Shown: positions 1 to 11,100, numbered from the stretch's first letter. The stretch is DNA of 64,000 bases from Undaria pinnatifida (GCA_012845835.1 JABAKD010000030.1:9957805-10021804), one strand, 5' to 3'. The notes: a model not told the origin generated them from the sequence alone. Program-made: numbers and translations.

Positions 1-835
1 GAACCTTGTGGTAATAAAAAGCTCTCAAACAAAAGGTGCCGCCAGTCTCTTGCAAAGACAGGTGCACACTGGCGTGTTATCGGCTGTAACCGTTCACGTC
101 TCAGCTTACGTTCACGCACCAAGATCCCCCCTTTGCGGACTCCGCTCGTGACGCCAGAAATATGCGAGAGAAAACCGTCGTGATACGACGGATTGCTATA
201 AGAACTTTCATAGCCATTACCATCGCTTTATCAAGCAGTGTCAACAATGGTTTCCTACAACACTGATAAGTCAACGTGATGAGAATGGTGCTGCGTGCCA
301 GCCTTGGAAGTGTTACACCCGTTCATACTGCGGTGGTCAAACCGTTAGGAGCGTCAATATACCCCCGTCGCTGTCCTGAAACCACCCCAAGTGTGTTTAG
401 TGACCCAACGATTAAAGCAGCCAAAACCCACGACAGCGGTCGCACCATGATCCGTAGCCACACAGCCCTCCAGGCACATCTGACGATGAGCGAACGATAA
501 CAGCATATATATATTCAATCTTCGTCGTACATTCAGCAATATATTCCGTACATACATAAGTCACAGCAGCGTGAGTCGTTTCTCCTCGTCCTCAGATCGG
601 GAAAAACGGCGCCTTTGGTGTTGGTATGGCGCCTATTATAGCTTATTCGTGTTATATATCAACTTTACAGCAGCACACCTCAGATGCCTTTATCTGCTGC
701 TGAAATATGTTTGTCTGGCAAACTCTTAGGGGCTGCATACAATGGAAACAACAACCCTCATGCGTCACAGCCGGGTACATTTACGTACGTTCCTACGTAC
801 GTGAAGGTTCAACAGCCGAACCACGTTTGTGACCC
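1..835. other. No recognised gene
   Basis: I see no protein similarity, RNA gene or clear repeat here. Open frames on both strands are under 130 codons, several begin at GTG or TTG, and none has a recognisable motif. The stretch borders the left target-site duplication of the Copia element at 841. Confidence 0.5.
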
Positions 836-840
836 CGTTC
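836..840. repeat. Target-site duplication CGTTC (left)
   Basis: The five bases CGTTC directly before the left LTR are repeated directly after the right LTR at 5528-5532. Copia elements make 5-bp duplications, so this fixes both ends of the element. Confidence 0.85.
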
Positions 841-1261
841 TGTGAATACAATGGTTGTGTGGAAACTCTGTCTTCTAAGCGAAAAGATGCAGAGGTGGGA
901 CCGAAGTGTCTAAGATCACTTGTGATGAGAAAGAAAAGGGATAGTTTGGAAAGGGCGTTTGAGGCCAAAGACAGGGGAAAAGGAAAAAAAAAAGGAGAGA
1001 GACATGAGAGAGAAGGAAGAGTGATCATGGTAGGCTGGATCTTTACTTGATCATCACGGAACAATGCCTGTAGTCCGGTAGAACGCCGGGAGAACGAGAC
1101 AACCTTAACATGCTCAAGTCTACGTTTACGTCTAAGTTCCACCGAAGATTCAACGTACGGTTCAACGTAAGTTTCAACTGCTTATCTTATTCGTGCGAAT
1201 AGACTGCTCGAATAGGCTGCGCATTAACTTAGATATACATCCAAGCGTCATATTCCCAATA
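841..1261 (-). repeat. 3' LTR of the minus-strand Copia element
   Basis: This is a direct repeat of 5100-5527. On the plus strand it runs from TGTGAATACAATGG to CATATTCCCAATA. The terminal base change (CAATA here, CAACA in the other copy) alters the canonical TGTT start seen on the minus strand. Confidence 0.88.
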
Positions 1262-1270
1262 CGCCCCCTT
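1262..1270 (-). promoter_or_regulatory. Polypurine tract of the Copia element
   Basis: Read on the minus strand, AAGGGGGCG directly abuts the 3' LTR, which is where the plus-strand primer of reverse transcription lies. The young Copia element at 56.1 kb has a similar G-run ending in GGC at the same place. Confidence 0.65.
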
Positions 1271-2389
1271 AATGCATAGTTGTATTGCTAGAGAAGCCTT
1301 ATACTTAGAAAATCAAATTCGTAAATCATAAAAAGAATGGGTCACATATTTGGTCCGGTGTTTTAACCACGGCAATATTGATATAGCCATGTTGTTCACA
1401 CATTAGAAACAAAAACGATAAAATACAAAATAAGATACGTATTAAAAACTCTGTTTGGTTTCACTACCAGCGATAAATACCCTAGAAGGTAAAGCGCAAA
1501 GATACGTCAACTGGGTTTTAACACGCTTCTGGTACCAAATAGATAAACAATACCAAACCGATAAAGAGAATTGTGGACTATTGTCCAGTACGACAAAATA
1601 AAAGATTCTCACTATTCAGTTGTGTTTGTGTACTTACGTACTTTAAAAATAGAAAGAAAAAAAAGAGAACTACTAATACCGATAGAACTGCAATAGACTA
1701 TGATGAGTGTAGTCAAAGTCCATCGTCGAGCTATATCCTGGAAAGAAAAACAAAAGGTCACTGCTGTAAGTTTACCACGTTCCCTCAATATAACCCTAGA
1801 ATACGCATACAACAATAAGCTGTCTGATACTAGTCGTACGCTGAAGAGCATAAAAGCGACAATCTTCGTGAGTCTTTGCTCCTTCCTTCTGGAATAAATA
1901 CTCGTAGGCATTTTTGTTAGAACAAAGCTTATTGCTGTACGATCGTTGACTTAAGTTCGTTCGACCCGTATTTCCACCTGTACTTATACGTAACTGACGA
2001 GCAGTTGAAACTTTATAGCTGACGGAAAAAACTGCTTGTTCTAAGTAATATTCTCTACTTAAGCATCAATTTTTCAACCGTACCTTAAGCACATCGCGCA
2101 AGAGCTTGGACGAAGAAGGGGGAAAAGGTTTTGATACGATGTGTGCGTGAGCCTTCTCCTTCCTCGGTCCATTGCAGTCTCGTAGTTGAGTTATGATAGG
2201 CCAATCGTTTTGTCGGTGCATTGCCTATTGGTTGTGCGTAATGCGCTTTTCCATCCTCGGTGCATCACGTTTTGTCGGTGAATAAAAAATCCGACAGCAC
2301 ACGGCAGAATCAAAAACGGGCTTAATGTTTTCCCACTTATGAAACGCCGCAATCTTGTATCAAACTCCACAAGGCAACGGCGTTTTAGA
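1271..2389. other. Interior of Copia element without readable domains
   Basis: By position this stretch should encode reverse transcriptase and RNase H. I could not find the Asp-Asp motif of reverse transcriptase or the RNase H motifs in any minus-strand frame. The sequence is AT-rich, unlike the coding blocks to its right, and may be a replacement or a heavily mutated remnant. Confidence 0.5.
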
Positions 2390-2866
2390 TCATGTGAGGG
2401 TGCCTGAGATTCTTTCAAGGCAGTCACAATGGTCATAGGCGGTCTTGAGGACCGGAGCTGCAGTTGCGACTTCGAGGTGTTGGAGCTTAGCGGGAGTTCT
2501 CCATGCTGAAGTCGTTGATCTTTGTCGCTGAATGTTTACACTCTTCCGCGCGTGGTGAGGCCATAGCTTGCGCGTAGGTGTGGATGCTGAAATATATGTC
2601 GGAGGGTTTATTTTGTCCATTCCGACAGCCCTGATGTACTGCGAGACGACCTTGAACTGCTGTTTCGGAGAATCTTCGCATTCTAGGGCCAGCTGACGCG
2701 CTCTTGCTTGAGAAGTGGCCGAGTCTGCTGTTTGTAGAACGGTAGGCAGCTCTTCGATGAAGGAGACTGTTTTTACCCGTCTGTGATGGTCGATATGTTT
2801 TTCCATGTAGGCGTATCCTCCGATCGCCTTGGGCTTCACCGCTCCTGGCAGGTCAGTACCCACCAT
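2390..2866 (-). pseudogene. Copia integrase core fragment
   Basis: The beginning of this frame has the TDL...GYAYM...DHHRR pattern typical of the start of a Copia integrase catalytic core, where the first catalytic Asp sits in the TDL segment. After about 40 residues the similarity fades, and the later Asp and Glu of the DDE triad are not found in the same frame, so the core is broken by frameshifts. It follows the zinc-domain fragment at 2876-3073 in the expected order. It cannot encode a working integrase. Confidence 0.7.
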
Positions 2867-2875
2867 CTTTCAACG

Positions 2876-3073
2876 TTAGCTGGAAGGGTCAGGCCGCGAT
2901 GTCGTAGGGTGCTTCTGTTGAGTGCTCTTATTGATGTTGCACGCATCAAACGCCGATAAAATGTCTGAAAAATTTACCCCACACTCTGCGATATTTTTCA
3001 CCTTGGCCGTCACCAGCCTATTGGGAAGATCCAACCTCTTATGCCAGATGTTAGCTCGGACGGGGGTTGGCAT
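2876..3073 (-). pseudogene. Copia GAG-pre-integrase zinc domain fragment
   Basis: The frame contains a WHKRLDLPN segment, matching the first half of the His-His-Cys-Cys zinc-binding domain that precedes Copia integrases, but the second His (normally in GHPN) is replaced. Further on, the usual Cys-x2-Cys pair is reduced to one Cys (AFDAC). The zinc site is therefore destroyed. The block ends just before the integrase core fragment, in a different frame. Confidence 0.7.
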
Positions 3074-3079
3074 GAGAGT

Positions 3080-3742
3080 AGCTTTATTAATAGTAGCAGT
3101 CGAAGCGTGAACAGCGAGGACGGTTTCCAGATTGAAGTTGCTGCCGGAAATGGTCGGAAAAGCTCAGGTTTTCGGCTAGTTGCATCAGTGGTGAGGTTGA
3201 GATGATCCAGAGTAGAGCAGTGGCTGCCTTTATGTAGGGGTACAGCAAATGCACCCATGTCCAGATACGAATTGTTGGCGATGATCGTGTTGACCCCTTT
3301 CATTCCTGCTGATCCCCCGGAAAAGAGGTGCCTGCCTAGCCCTGGTAGGATCGTAACGGGAAGCTGCACAGAGTGCTTCCAGCCTAGATGGTCCAACACT
3401 TGAACGACCAGAACCCCTTGACCAACGTTATAAAGGCGATGGTTTTCTGCTACGTGTATTTGTTAGAGTAGGTTTCAGGTGTATGTAGTGGCTCATTTTG
3501 AGTTCGATGACAGGGAGAAGTTGATTGTCGATGAAGTGGCCAGAAGCTCTGCTGTCCGCAGTTACGGTGAATTCGACGGGCTGTGTGGCGATGCTGATCG
3601 GAGGTGCGGCGATGAAAAAACAACCTGAACCAGCTGAAGATGAAGATGGATAGGGAGGAGTGGCGAAGGACTTAGACGTAGCTACTGTAGTCGCAGCTGC
3701 AGTAGCGGATGGAGCATGTGTCACTGGAACGTAAGCTTCCAT
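3080..3742 (-). pseudogene. Copia protease region fragment
   Basis: Two minus-strand frames (3742-3428 and 3399 leftwards) cover the retroviral-type aspartic protease and the following linker. The active-site segment reads TADSRASGHFID; Copia proteases have Asp-Ser/Thr-Gly here, so the key Gly is changed to Arg. The following frame holds the hydrophobic PGLGRHLFSGG segment of the second half of the protease. A frameshift separates the two. The upstream Ala/Thr/Ser-rich stretch is a typical linker between gag and protease. Confidence 0.72.
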
Positions 3743-3793
3743 TTGCCTGTTGAATTTGGAGTTGTGGCGGTGTTGGCGTGAGTGCTGCGGTTG

Positions 3794-4535
3794 TTATTGT
3801 GTCGGCCATTTTGTTGACTGGGACGAGGGCGACGGGTGTTTGCTGTCATCCCGCGTTTGAGACCGACAGTCGCTAATATCATGGCGATCTGTGCTATGCA
3901 GGCTACACCATGATTTCTTTTGAGATGTTGGGGGAGGTTTTTTCTCCGACATTCCCTTGCGTTTAAAGCATTTTTCGAATCGATGGCCAGTGTTTTTGCC
4001 GTGTGAGCAGGTCACTACTGCTGAGGGTGTTGGCGTGACGATCACAGCAGACTCACGCCCCATCGCTTTTCGCGAAGGCCCGTTTGGCATAGCTCTATTT
4101 GCGTACATGTTACGCATTGTTATCACAGCTCGGTCGAGTGTGAAGTCATCATTTGCTTCGACGATGTTTTATATTTCGAGGTATTCATCCGTGAGTCCTT
4201 CCAGCACTATATCCAGTATGCTGCCATCGTTGAATACTTCTCCCATGCATACCAGCTCATCCCTCAAATAGTATACTTCATTTTTAAAAAAAGGCTGGGT
4301 CTTGCCTTTCCGACATGACCATTTGAGTTAGTTCCTGTTTTAGTATACTTCTACGTTGGCGGGTAAAATTTCGATATTTTGTAACCATACCATCCCAAGC
4401 AGCCTTCCCATTCGCAAGTTCACCTCGTTCTGGCTTGAATTGTAAAAGAAAGCTGGCCGAAGCTCCCGATGTGCTCAGGAACAAGAAGTCGAACAGAAGA
4501 CGGTTGTCGCGGAGCCAGTTCTTGAAGTCTTCCAA
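3794..4535 (-). pseudogene. Copia gag (capsid-like) with zinc-knuckle remnants
   Basis: The 4284-4535 part has the AWDGMVTKYRNFTRQRRSIL pattern of the UBN2/retro-gag domain of Copia capsid proteins. The 3794-4126 part carries two zinc-knuckle-like motifs: CSHGKNTGHRFEKC, in which the second Cys is Gly, and CSLHSTDRHDISDC, which keeps a Cys-x2-His-x4-His-x4-Cys spacing. The two parts are in different frames with a stop-containing gap between them. It lies upstream of the protease fragment, as in intact Copia elements. Confidence 0.72.
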
Positions 4536-5077
4536 ATTCGAGATGTTGTCATCCGTGGCCCATCAAACTGATGTTGCGGCTGGGAGTGTAGAATATCCTA
4601 TAGATCATGGTATCAGATGCGCCGTGTTCACGAGAATACTCCCTGCGTCCGGTTGTACATTTTCTGCCGTATCAGCCGGGGGGTCTTCCCCGGACTGAGT
4701 GTGCGTTTCGTCAGCGGCCTGGCTGCGAGTTTCAGCTCATGAGGGCCTACTTCTCGTAGAAGATGGATGAGGACTAACTAGTTTGGGCTCGAGGCAAGGA
4801 CGCCCTTGCAAAACGTCAGAGATCCCGGAATGACGCATGCATATCACGAACTAAGCCGTGCGTTTCCATACGTCGAACTTGAGCCCATTAAATCACAGCT
4901 CTAACGAGCTTGTCTACCGCATCAGCTGCTTTTGTAGAATCTATCATGGTGATGCTGGTGCTGATGCTGATGCTGCAGTTCGGTCATTGAAGGTTTTGTC
5001 TCAAACTTCCCGGTAAAATATGAAGAATTTCAATGAGATGTCGCTTGGTGCCGATCGATGTTTATATCGAAGGTCGA

Positions 5078-5088
5078 GGCTCATAACC
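5078..5088 (-). promoter_or_regulatory. Possible primer-binding site
   Basis: On the minus strand GGTTATGAGCC lies about 11 nt inside the 5' LTR, where a tRNA primer-binding site is expected. A primer site normally abuts the LTR and begins TGG, so this assignment is weak. Confidence 0.25.
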
Positions 5089-5099
5089 TGTGAATAGCC

Positions 5100-5527
5100 T
5101 GTGAACACAATGGTTGTGTGGAAGCTCTGTCTTCTAAGCGAAAAGATGCAGAGGTGGGACCGAAGTGTCTGTTAAGATCACTTGTGATAAAAAAGTAAAG
5201 GGATAGTTTGGAAAGGGCGTTTGAGGCCAAAGAGAGAGGACAAGGAAAAAAAGGAGAGAGACAGGAGAAAGAAGGGAGAGTGATCATGGTGGGCTGGATC
5301 TCTACTTGATCATCACGAAACAAGGCCTGTAGTCCGGTAGAACGCCGGGAGAACGGGACAACCTTAACATGCTCAAGTCTACGTTTACATCTAAGTTACA
5401 CCAAAGATTCAACGTAAGATTCAACGTATATTTCAACTGCTTGTACAATGTCTTATTCGTGCGAATAGGCCGCTCGAATAGGCTGCGCATTAACTTAGAT
5501 ATGAATCCAAGGTTCATATTCCCAACA
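5100..5527 (-). repeat. 5' LTR of the minus-strand Copia element
   Basis: Direct repeat of 841-1261. On the minus strand it begins TGTTGGGAATATGA, the usual Copia LTR start, and ends ...GTGTTCACA. Confidence 0.88.
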
Positions 5528-5532
5528 CGTTC
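5528..5532. repeat. Target-site duplication CGTTC (right)
   Basis: Matches 836-840 exactly and abuts the right LTR. Confidence 0.85.
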
Positions 5533-7025
5533 CACCTGTAATCCCCGTAAGAGATGCATCACCAGCACCTCGAAAAAAAACGGATTTACACGTCACCGAC
5601 TGCTCTCGCTCCACCGAGGAGGGGAATTCAACCAAACATCGCCATAGGCGAAGTTTTCCTCTGCATGGTCGCAGTGTGTTCGACAGCGCAGAGGCACGAC
5701 TATCACAGAGCACCCGATGTTCGCAGAGCCGTCATCCTGCTAGCGTCCCTACGGTAAGTGTCACAGATTTACGGCGGGAAAGGAAATTCCACTTCCCACG
5801 AAGACTACGTCCAAGTTTAATATAGACTTTTTCTCATAGGCATGTTCACCGACGGAAACAGGTACACGCAATACTTCACTTGCCCACGACGAGAAGGCTG
5901 AATGTTATGCTTGACGTTCGTCCACTACCGCAAATGGTGGCACTGGGTGAAGGTCCTCATAGTGTTCGTGCTGATCACGACGACGATGCTATCCGTATCG
6001 CTCCAAATATATCGCCTTCTACCCATGCTTCAGGGGATTTCGCCACTACTGTGTGTGCCTCCTTAGTTTCCAAGGGTGCATTAAGTAGCAACTACGCAGG
6101 TGCAGGACCACCGAGTACAGCATCGGTGCTACGACAGCTGACCAGGGGTAAGCTCGGTGCGTTGTAACCACGATGAGCACCCGCCGAATATTGCTAGTTC
6201 GAACGCCTGTTCAGACTGAACCGATGCTAGTGCTTTTTCTTTGACCGCCATCACCATGTACTTATTAATCTGTAAAGGGAGTCGTTCGTCCGCTGGGATT
6301 GACCTATGTTTATTAATTTTCTGCACTTGTAGGCGCCTCTTCCCTTTCGACCGCGGCATAAACGGCATAAAGAGTCAACACGGGAGACTATATGTTGTGT
6401 AGCCAGCCACGTCGTTTCTCCGTGGATGCACTCGCAACGACTTCTCTACAGGCGGAGGTCGTATCGCTCACCTTGGTAAAAGGGCCTCGGCCGGGAGCCC
6501 TGTCTCTTTCTTCGTCGGCACACCACAACCTCAGGAACGACGGATCGCGTGGATACGCCCAAAGCTCAAGCCTCCTTTTCGTTCGCGGGCGTGGAGCAAG
6601 CCGGAAACCGGCTCCCCATACCAAGGGAGTGACCTGGCCCGAACGGTCTTCCGGGCGTCTCCCCTACTGCCCAGATGATGATAGCTGCCGCTCGTTTCCG
6701 ATATTCTGATAACGGTGCGCAGTACCAGTGGAATTGGCTCGATAACGAAAATAGCCATGCATTCCTAACACAAACGAACGTCAGACCGGAGCACGTCTCT
6801 CTTTCTGCCGTCATTTCCTGGCGCTGATCCTTTACATAGTGTCGCGTAGAGAGGCTCGGGCTGGGAATCTTCCTGACCTCGCATGCGGTACTCGTTCGGA
6901 AATTTGGTTGTTGTGCAGCACTGCTACTGCTGTGTTCTGTTTGTGTTGCCGCAATTGGTCAAACAAAACTGTCGGCCGTCATGGTGTTGTTATTTCCAGA
7001 CGTATAGATCAGCGGTCGGAGGATG
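5533..7025. other. No recognised gene
   Basis: Several frames of 65-105 codons exist on both strands, the longest at 6392-6709 (+). None has a recognisable motif, and overlapping frames on the opposite strand are as long. I see no repeat shared with the rest of the window. Confidence 0.45.
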
Positions 7026-7322
7026 ATAGGTTTGCCTGTAGACGAAGTGACGCTTTCCGTGAACGAGGCAACCGTCAAAACGCGGTTCATTGCATACGTA
7101 GAGATAATGAATAATGTTTTTATCGGGACTTGGGATTGGGGTCAAGATGGGCATTACACCCCCTGTAAGTGTTGGGAGCAAATATCACGGGTAGGCTAAC
7201 AAGACCACGCCGAGCACAAGAGAGTCGGAGTTATCGCTGAGAACGTCAGGAAAATGAGGTAATCGATTGGTTGGTGAACCCAGCCGGAGGTCTGTATCCC
7301 CCCTCCTTTTTTGTTTTCATGG
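7026..7322 (+). repeat. Split direct repeat P1 (A1) of element I
   Basis: It shares CCTGTAGACGAAGTG near its start, a CACGGGTAGG segment in the middle and GAACCCAGCC near its end with 9898-10221, in the same order and orientation. Divergence is considerable. Confidence 0.75.
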
Positions 7323-9347
7323 AAGAATATCTCGTCAAGATGTGTTAGCTCTCCTCTTTGATTATAACGGAGAGAAGCAAATCCCTTGGGGTGGTTCGGG
7401 GGGTGCATTGATAACCACAACCTTTTCGTAACGCGTGCAATGCGACACGAATTCAACAGAAAAATTGAGAAAAAACTAACGTGATTCCTCTTTATGCAAA
7501 TAAATAGGCCACTTTCCATTTTTCCCTAATCCTTGTGGTTTGTGGGGGGTGAGGCCCACCCTGTGATCCACGCCGAATGGTGTGGGCTCATATACCTCCC
7601 GCCAGGTACGCACACATTGAACTAGATAGTTACCGATAAAAAAGCTGTCAACACCAGTTTTTACGGCAAGAACAACAGGGGGCGCGTCGATGCCACGCTC
7701 CCACCCCCCTCAGCCCGCCCCCCCCCGCCCCTGTCATGTTTTCTTCGTTGATTCTTTCTCTCTCTTACGCACAGGCTGCTCGATAGAGAAAAACACGGCA
7801 ACACCGGTGCTACGTTGACGTAGTCGAGGTAGCGGAGGATACCCCCCCATCACCTCTACAAACATACTTGGTTCACACCAAAAACAAATACGCCAACATC
7901 GGCGTTACGTAGACGTGGACAGGGCAGCGGAAGGGCTTTGAGGCCGTTACGTTGTTCAAGTTTTTTTCACTCCATATACGCCAAACTAAACGAGCAACTT
8001 GGATGCCTTCGTGTGCATCTAATGTGTCAGAAAAGAGACAGTCGCCTTGTGTAGGGGGCATAACTGCGAATCAGTCCACAAAGTGGGCCGTTCGAAACAA
8101 ACAAACGAGAAAGAGGCAGAGGAACACAAACCAAGAAAGAACCAGAGTAAGTCGTGTTTCGGGCGTTTTGACGCGGTTGTCCTACTCTTTCTCCTGTTTC
8201 CCGAATTAGTGTTGTTCATCGAGGGTAATTCCTCTGCTCATTTACACAAACAATACACACAACGATTGTCGTGCACTCTTTCGTCCTGTCTGATAAGCAC
8301 ATTTGGGACAATAGCAATAACCGATCCAAAGGCAGCCATCCCAATTAAGGTAGCTGTACGAGTGGGGGTACACAACGCTGACGCGTCGCTTCACCCCGCT
8401 GTTTTTCTTTGTTGGTTCTTCTCTATTTATGTCGCAGGAGCTTATCTTGTGAAAAATACGACATCCTCGTCATTGCGGGGGCGCAGCAAGGCGAGGAGGT
8501 ATCCATCCTCGTCCCTTCCCTTCCTCCAATGTTCGAATGCGGTATTCATCCCGCCCCCCCTTCCCCCGTCTGAATCAATCGGCCACGCGTCTATAGACGA
8601 GATGTCGCTGGCAAATAGGAATGACGGGAAGGCACCGGTCTGGTGAGGCCCGGGAGCAACCACTACTAATGGAGGTGAAAGAAACTCAGCGACCGTGCGT
8701 GGCGACGGCGGTAGTCTCAGCGGGAGTCGAGGAGCGTGCAAACCCGCTTCCTCAATGGGGGGGCGGCGGACTTGCTAACTGCAACGCGGCGCAGGGGATG
8801 GGCACCTGTCGGTTCAAGAAGGCTGGGCGTGCACCCATCTCGTGAACTAGAGGTGATGCTCGAGCAACGGCCGCAGCAGACGAGGAGGCCCCAATAGTTC
8901 ATGTTGCGAGGTCGACTGGCGCACTTACTAATCTGGTCGCCAGTGTTGGGGTACGTTTCGCAGGTGAATGGGTTACCGGGCGAGTTTGAAGTCGGTCGAT
9001 TCGGGTAGCCGCAAGACCCTGGGCATTGATTGAGGCTTTCTTGGGATACCGCGCGTCATATAACCCCACAAATACTTACTTGAACAGCACAATATTCCGG
9101 AAATTCGTAGCTGTACAGTATGCCCATCGGAAGGTAGAATTGAAATTACTGTGCACGGCCGGAGTAATCCAGTGTGCGCTCGACATGTGTGTTCCTTTGT
9201 GGAGGTCGAGGTGTTTGTGTGAGCGTGTGGGTGTGTGGTTACGGTCCCACGTGACGGCGAGAACTCCCAACCGCGTTCGTATGCTTATCTGGGCTTCCCG
9301 ATTACGCCTCCCTCTCCTCGTATCGCTGCGGTAAGTCTGTAAGAAGG
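7323..9347. other. Interior of element I, no readable domain
   Basis: An open frame of 199 codons at 8047-8646 (+) starts at TTG, has two hydrophobic stretches, and shows no recognised motif. C-rich runs occur around 7690-7735 and 8550-8570. A GTAAGT at about 9331, just before the recombinase block, could be a splice donor. I see no reverse transcriptase motif. Confidence 0.4.
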
Positions 9348-9607
9348 GTGGGGTATGGTCGTGCTCTTCGAGCAATTACGGAGTTAGTAGCGAAGTCAGG
9401 TCGTATCCCCGATGAGTTCGCCCTGCACTCGTTGCGTATCGGGGGAACGACCACGGCCGGCCGTAGCCAGAGGAGGCATATATCAAAGAGTTTCGGAGAG
9501 AAGGGCTTTAGAGGCTCCACGCGCATAGGCCGTATGGGCACAATACCAAAGAGGATTCCATAAGGGTGTCACGCATGCTAGTCGTGGAAAGCCAAAGGAA
9601 GGATTGA
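9348..9607 (+). pseudogene. Tyrosine recombinase C-terminal fragment
   Basis: The frame from 9348 contains FALHSLRIGG: the His-x-x-Arg box of tyrosine recombinases (His codon at 9426, Arg at 9435), preceded by a helical RALRAITELVAKSGR segment. Downstream the frame becomes meaningless, but a second frame two bases off carries YGHNTKEDSIRVSRML from 9533 to a stop at 9605-9607. That resembles the region around the nucleophilic Tyr of this family, so a frameshift separates the His-x-x-Arg box from the candidate catalytic Tyr. The first Arg of the catalytic set, expected about 100 residues upstream, was not found. Recombinases with this HSLR box occur in Crypton, DIRS and Ngaro elements; the flanking split repeats favour the latter group. 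Confidence 0.72.
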
Positions 9608-9756
9608 TAGCCGAGGGAAGGTACCGCCTGAGGTAGGAAGTAATGTTTAGGTGCACGTCGACAGTAGTCTCGAATGTCATCGGGCTTGGAGCAGTCGAAC
9701 GGTACGGTACCATTCGGAGGCTTGTTCATCCGGGACGACTGTAGGTGACAGGACGA

Positions 9757-9800
9757 GTTTCGATAAAATATTTGATCTCACAGTTGGAGTGTATTTTATA
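9757..9800 (-). repeat. Short family A terminus fragment
   Basis: About 45 bases match the conserved end of family A (GATCTCACAG-TTGGAGTGTATTTT) and lie between the recombinase and Q1 of element I, so family A inserted into the element. Confidence 0.75.
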
Positions 9801-9808
9801 TGTATATA

Positions 9809-9871
9809 GGATGTATGTGGCCAAGGGGAAAAAACGATCCCTTGCGCGACCCAGAAAACGATAACGTCAAC
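9809..9871 (+). repeat. Split direct repeat Q1 (B1) of element I
   Basis: It shares ATGTGG-CAAGGGG, CGACCCAGAA and a terminal CAAC with 10396-10456 in the same order. Confidence 0.7.
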
Positions 9872-9897
9872 GTAGATTGGAAGGAGTGTCAATGAAG

Positions 9898-10221
9898 AAT
9901 AGGTTTTCCTGTAGACGAAGTGGCGGTTTCCGTGGATAAAGTAACCAGCAAGACGTGAATTATTGTTTAGATAGGTTTATGAATGTCTATATCGGGTCTT
10001 GGGGGTTGGGGTTAAAAAGGGCGTGACCGCCTTTGTCATTGTTGTAAGCAGACCTCACGGGTAGGATAGCAAGACCAAGCCGAGTGCAAGCGCGTCGGGG
10101 TTCTTGCTGATAATGGCAGGAGATTGAGGTAGTCACTTGGTTAGTAAACCCAGCCAGACGTCTGCGCCTCGCCCTTCCGCCCTCCCGTCCGCCTGCCCGC
10201 CCCCTATTTTTTGTTTCAACG
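9898..10221 (+). repeat. Split direct repeat P2 (A2) of element I
   Basis: Diverged direct copy of 7026-7322, about 2.87 kb away. It ends in a C-rich tract and TTTTTTGTTTCAACGG, matching TTTTTTGTTTTCATGG at the end of P1. Confidence 0.75.
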
Positions 10222-10395
10222 GGTTGCAGGGGGGCGTAGGGGGGAGTAGATGTGGGTAGCCGGAGATTCCGTCATATTTTTTCAGGACTATTGATATTCT
10301 CAAGCTGTTTGAGTTAGATCCAGCTGGTATCATATATAGAGAGAGACGGAAAATGCGTGAGCGAGATACATAGGAGATGGCATGAGGCTGCCATA

Positions 10396-10456
10396 GGTGT
10401 ATGTGGGCAAGGGGAGAAAAATGTCTCTCACGACCCAGAAGAATGGTATTGACAAC
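10396..10456 (+). repeat. Split direct repeat Q2 (B2) of element I
   Basis: Diverged direct copy of Q1 at 9809-9871. Its end marks the likely right end of element I. Confidence 0.68.
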
Positions 10457-11070
10457 GCCCTTCGAAAAATAAGCAATACACCAGTTTCAGGCACCTCGGA
10501 AAGGGGTATCATCTTTTGGCGCGACGAAATTTGGAAACTCGTATTCGCTCAACGATGACCAAGGCTACGGTATTGTAGTATCATACCCTTATTTTCACTA
10601 CCAGGTTTGATCCACTCGCACGAGATCACTACATCTCACTGGCAACAATATTTTAGGCAAAACTCTTGCGGTCTCCTGCACTACTTGCTCTTTGCGTGGA
10701 AACTCATGGAAGCTATGGAAGCTTCCACGCAAAAACAAAACGCAAGCTTCCACGGAAACTTTCGCGAAAGCTTCCATGGAAGTAGCTTCCACGAAAGCTT
10801 CCACGGAGCTTCCATGCAAGTAGTGGAAGCTTCCACGGAAGTACCTTCCACCGGAGCTTCCACGAAAGCTTCCATGGAAGTAGCTTCCACGGAAGCTTCC
10901 ACGGAAGCTTCCATGGAAGTAGATTCCACGGAAGCTTCCACGAAAGCTTCCATGGAAGTAACTTCCACCGGATCTTCCACGGAAGCTTCCACGGAAGTAA
11001 GTTCCACGAAAGCTCCCATGGAAGTAACTTCCACGAAAGCTTCCATGGAAGTAACTTCCACGAATGGTCA

Positions 11071-11100
11071 GGGGTTAGGGTTATAGGGTTAGGGTTGGGT
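11071..11100 (+). repeat. Telomere-like TTAGGG tract 1
   Basis: GGGGTTAGGGTTATAGGGTT followed by AGGGTTGGGT: three to four imperfect TTAGGG units embedded in the GGAAGCTTCC array. Confidence 0.85.

Larger units (their letters stand above)
841..5527 (-). mobile_element. Decayed Copia LTR retrotransposon
   Basis: Two direct repeats of about 425 bp flank a minus-strand interior with recognisable Copia pieces in the expected order (read right to left): gag, zinc knuckle, protease, integrase zinc domain, integrase core. The LTRs read TGTTGGG... to ...TTCACA on the minus strand and are bounded by CGTTC on both sides. The interior is only about 3.8 kb, and I find no reverse transcriptase or RNase H between 1271 and 2389, so about half of pol is deleted or too diverged to read. 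Every coding block is frameshifted or has lost key residues, so the element is dead. The two LTRs differ by many substitutions and indels, so it is much older than the Copia copy at 56.1 kb. Confidence 0.9.
7026..10456 (+). mobile_element. Tyrosine-recombinase element I with split direct repeats
   Basis: Repeats occur in the order P1 (7026-7322), recombinase fragment (9348-9607), Q1 (9809-9871), P2 (9898-10221), Q2 (10396-10456), with P1 resembling P2 and Q1 resembling Q2. This A1-ORF-B1-A2-B2 plan is the split-direct-repeat arrangement known from Ngaro/PAT-type tyrosine-recombinase retroelements. I find no reverse transcriptase or RNase H in the 2 kb before the recombinase, so either they are lost or the element never carried them. 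The repeats are diverged and the recombinase is frameshifted, so this is an old copy. The same plan recurs at 18512-19968 with different repeats. Confidence 0.6.

Noticed and set aside
841..1261. Direct repeats at 0.8 and 5.1 kb as a segmental duplication
   Set aside because: Their ends, the flanking 5-bp duplication and the Copia interior identify them as LTRs.
8047..8646. 199-codon gene with hydrophobic segments
   Set aside because: It starts at TTG, has no motif, and its composition follows the local C/T-rich sequence.
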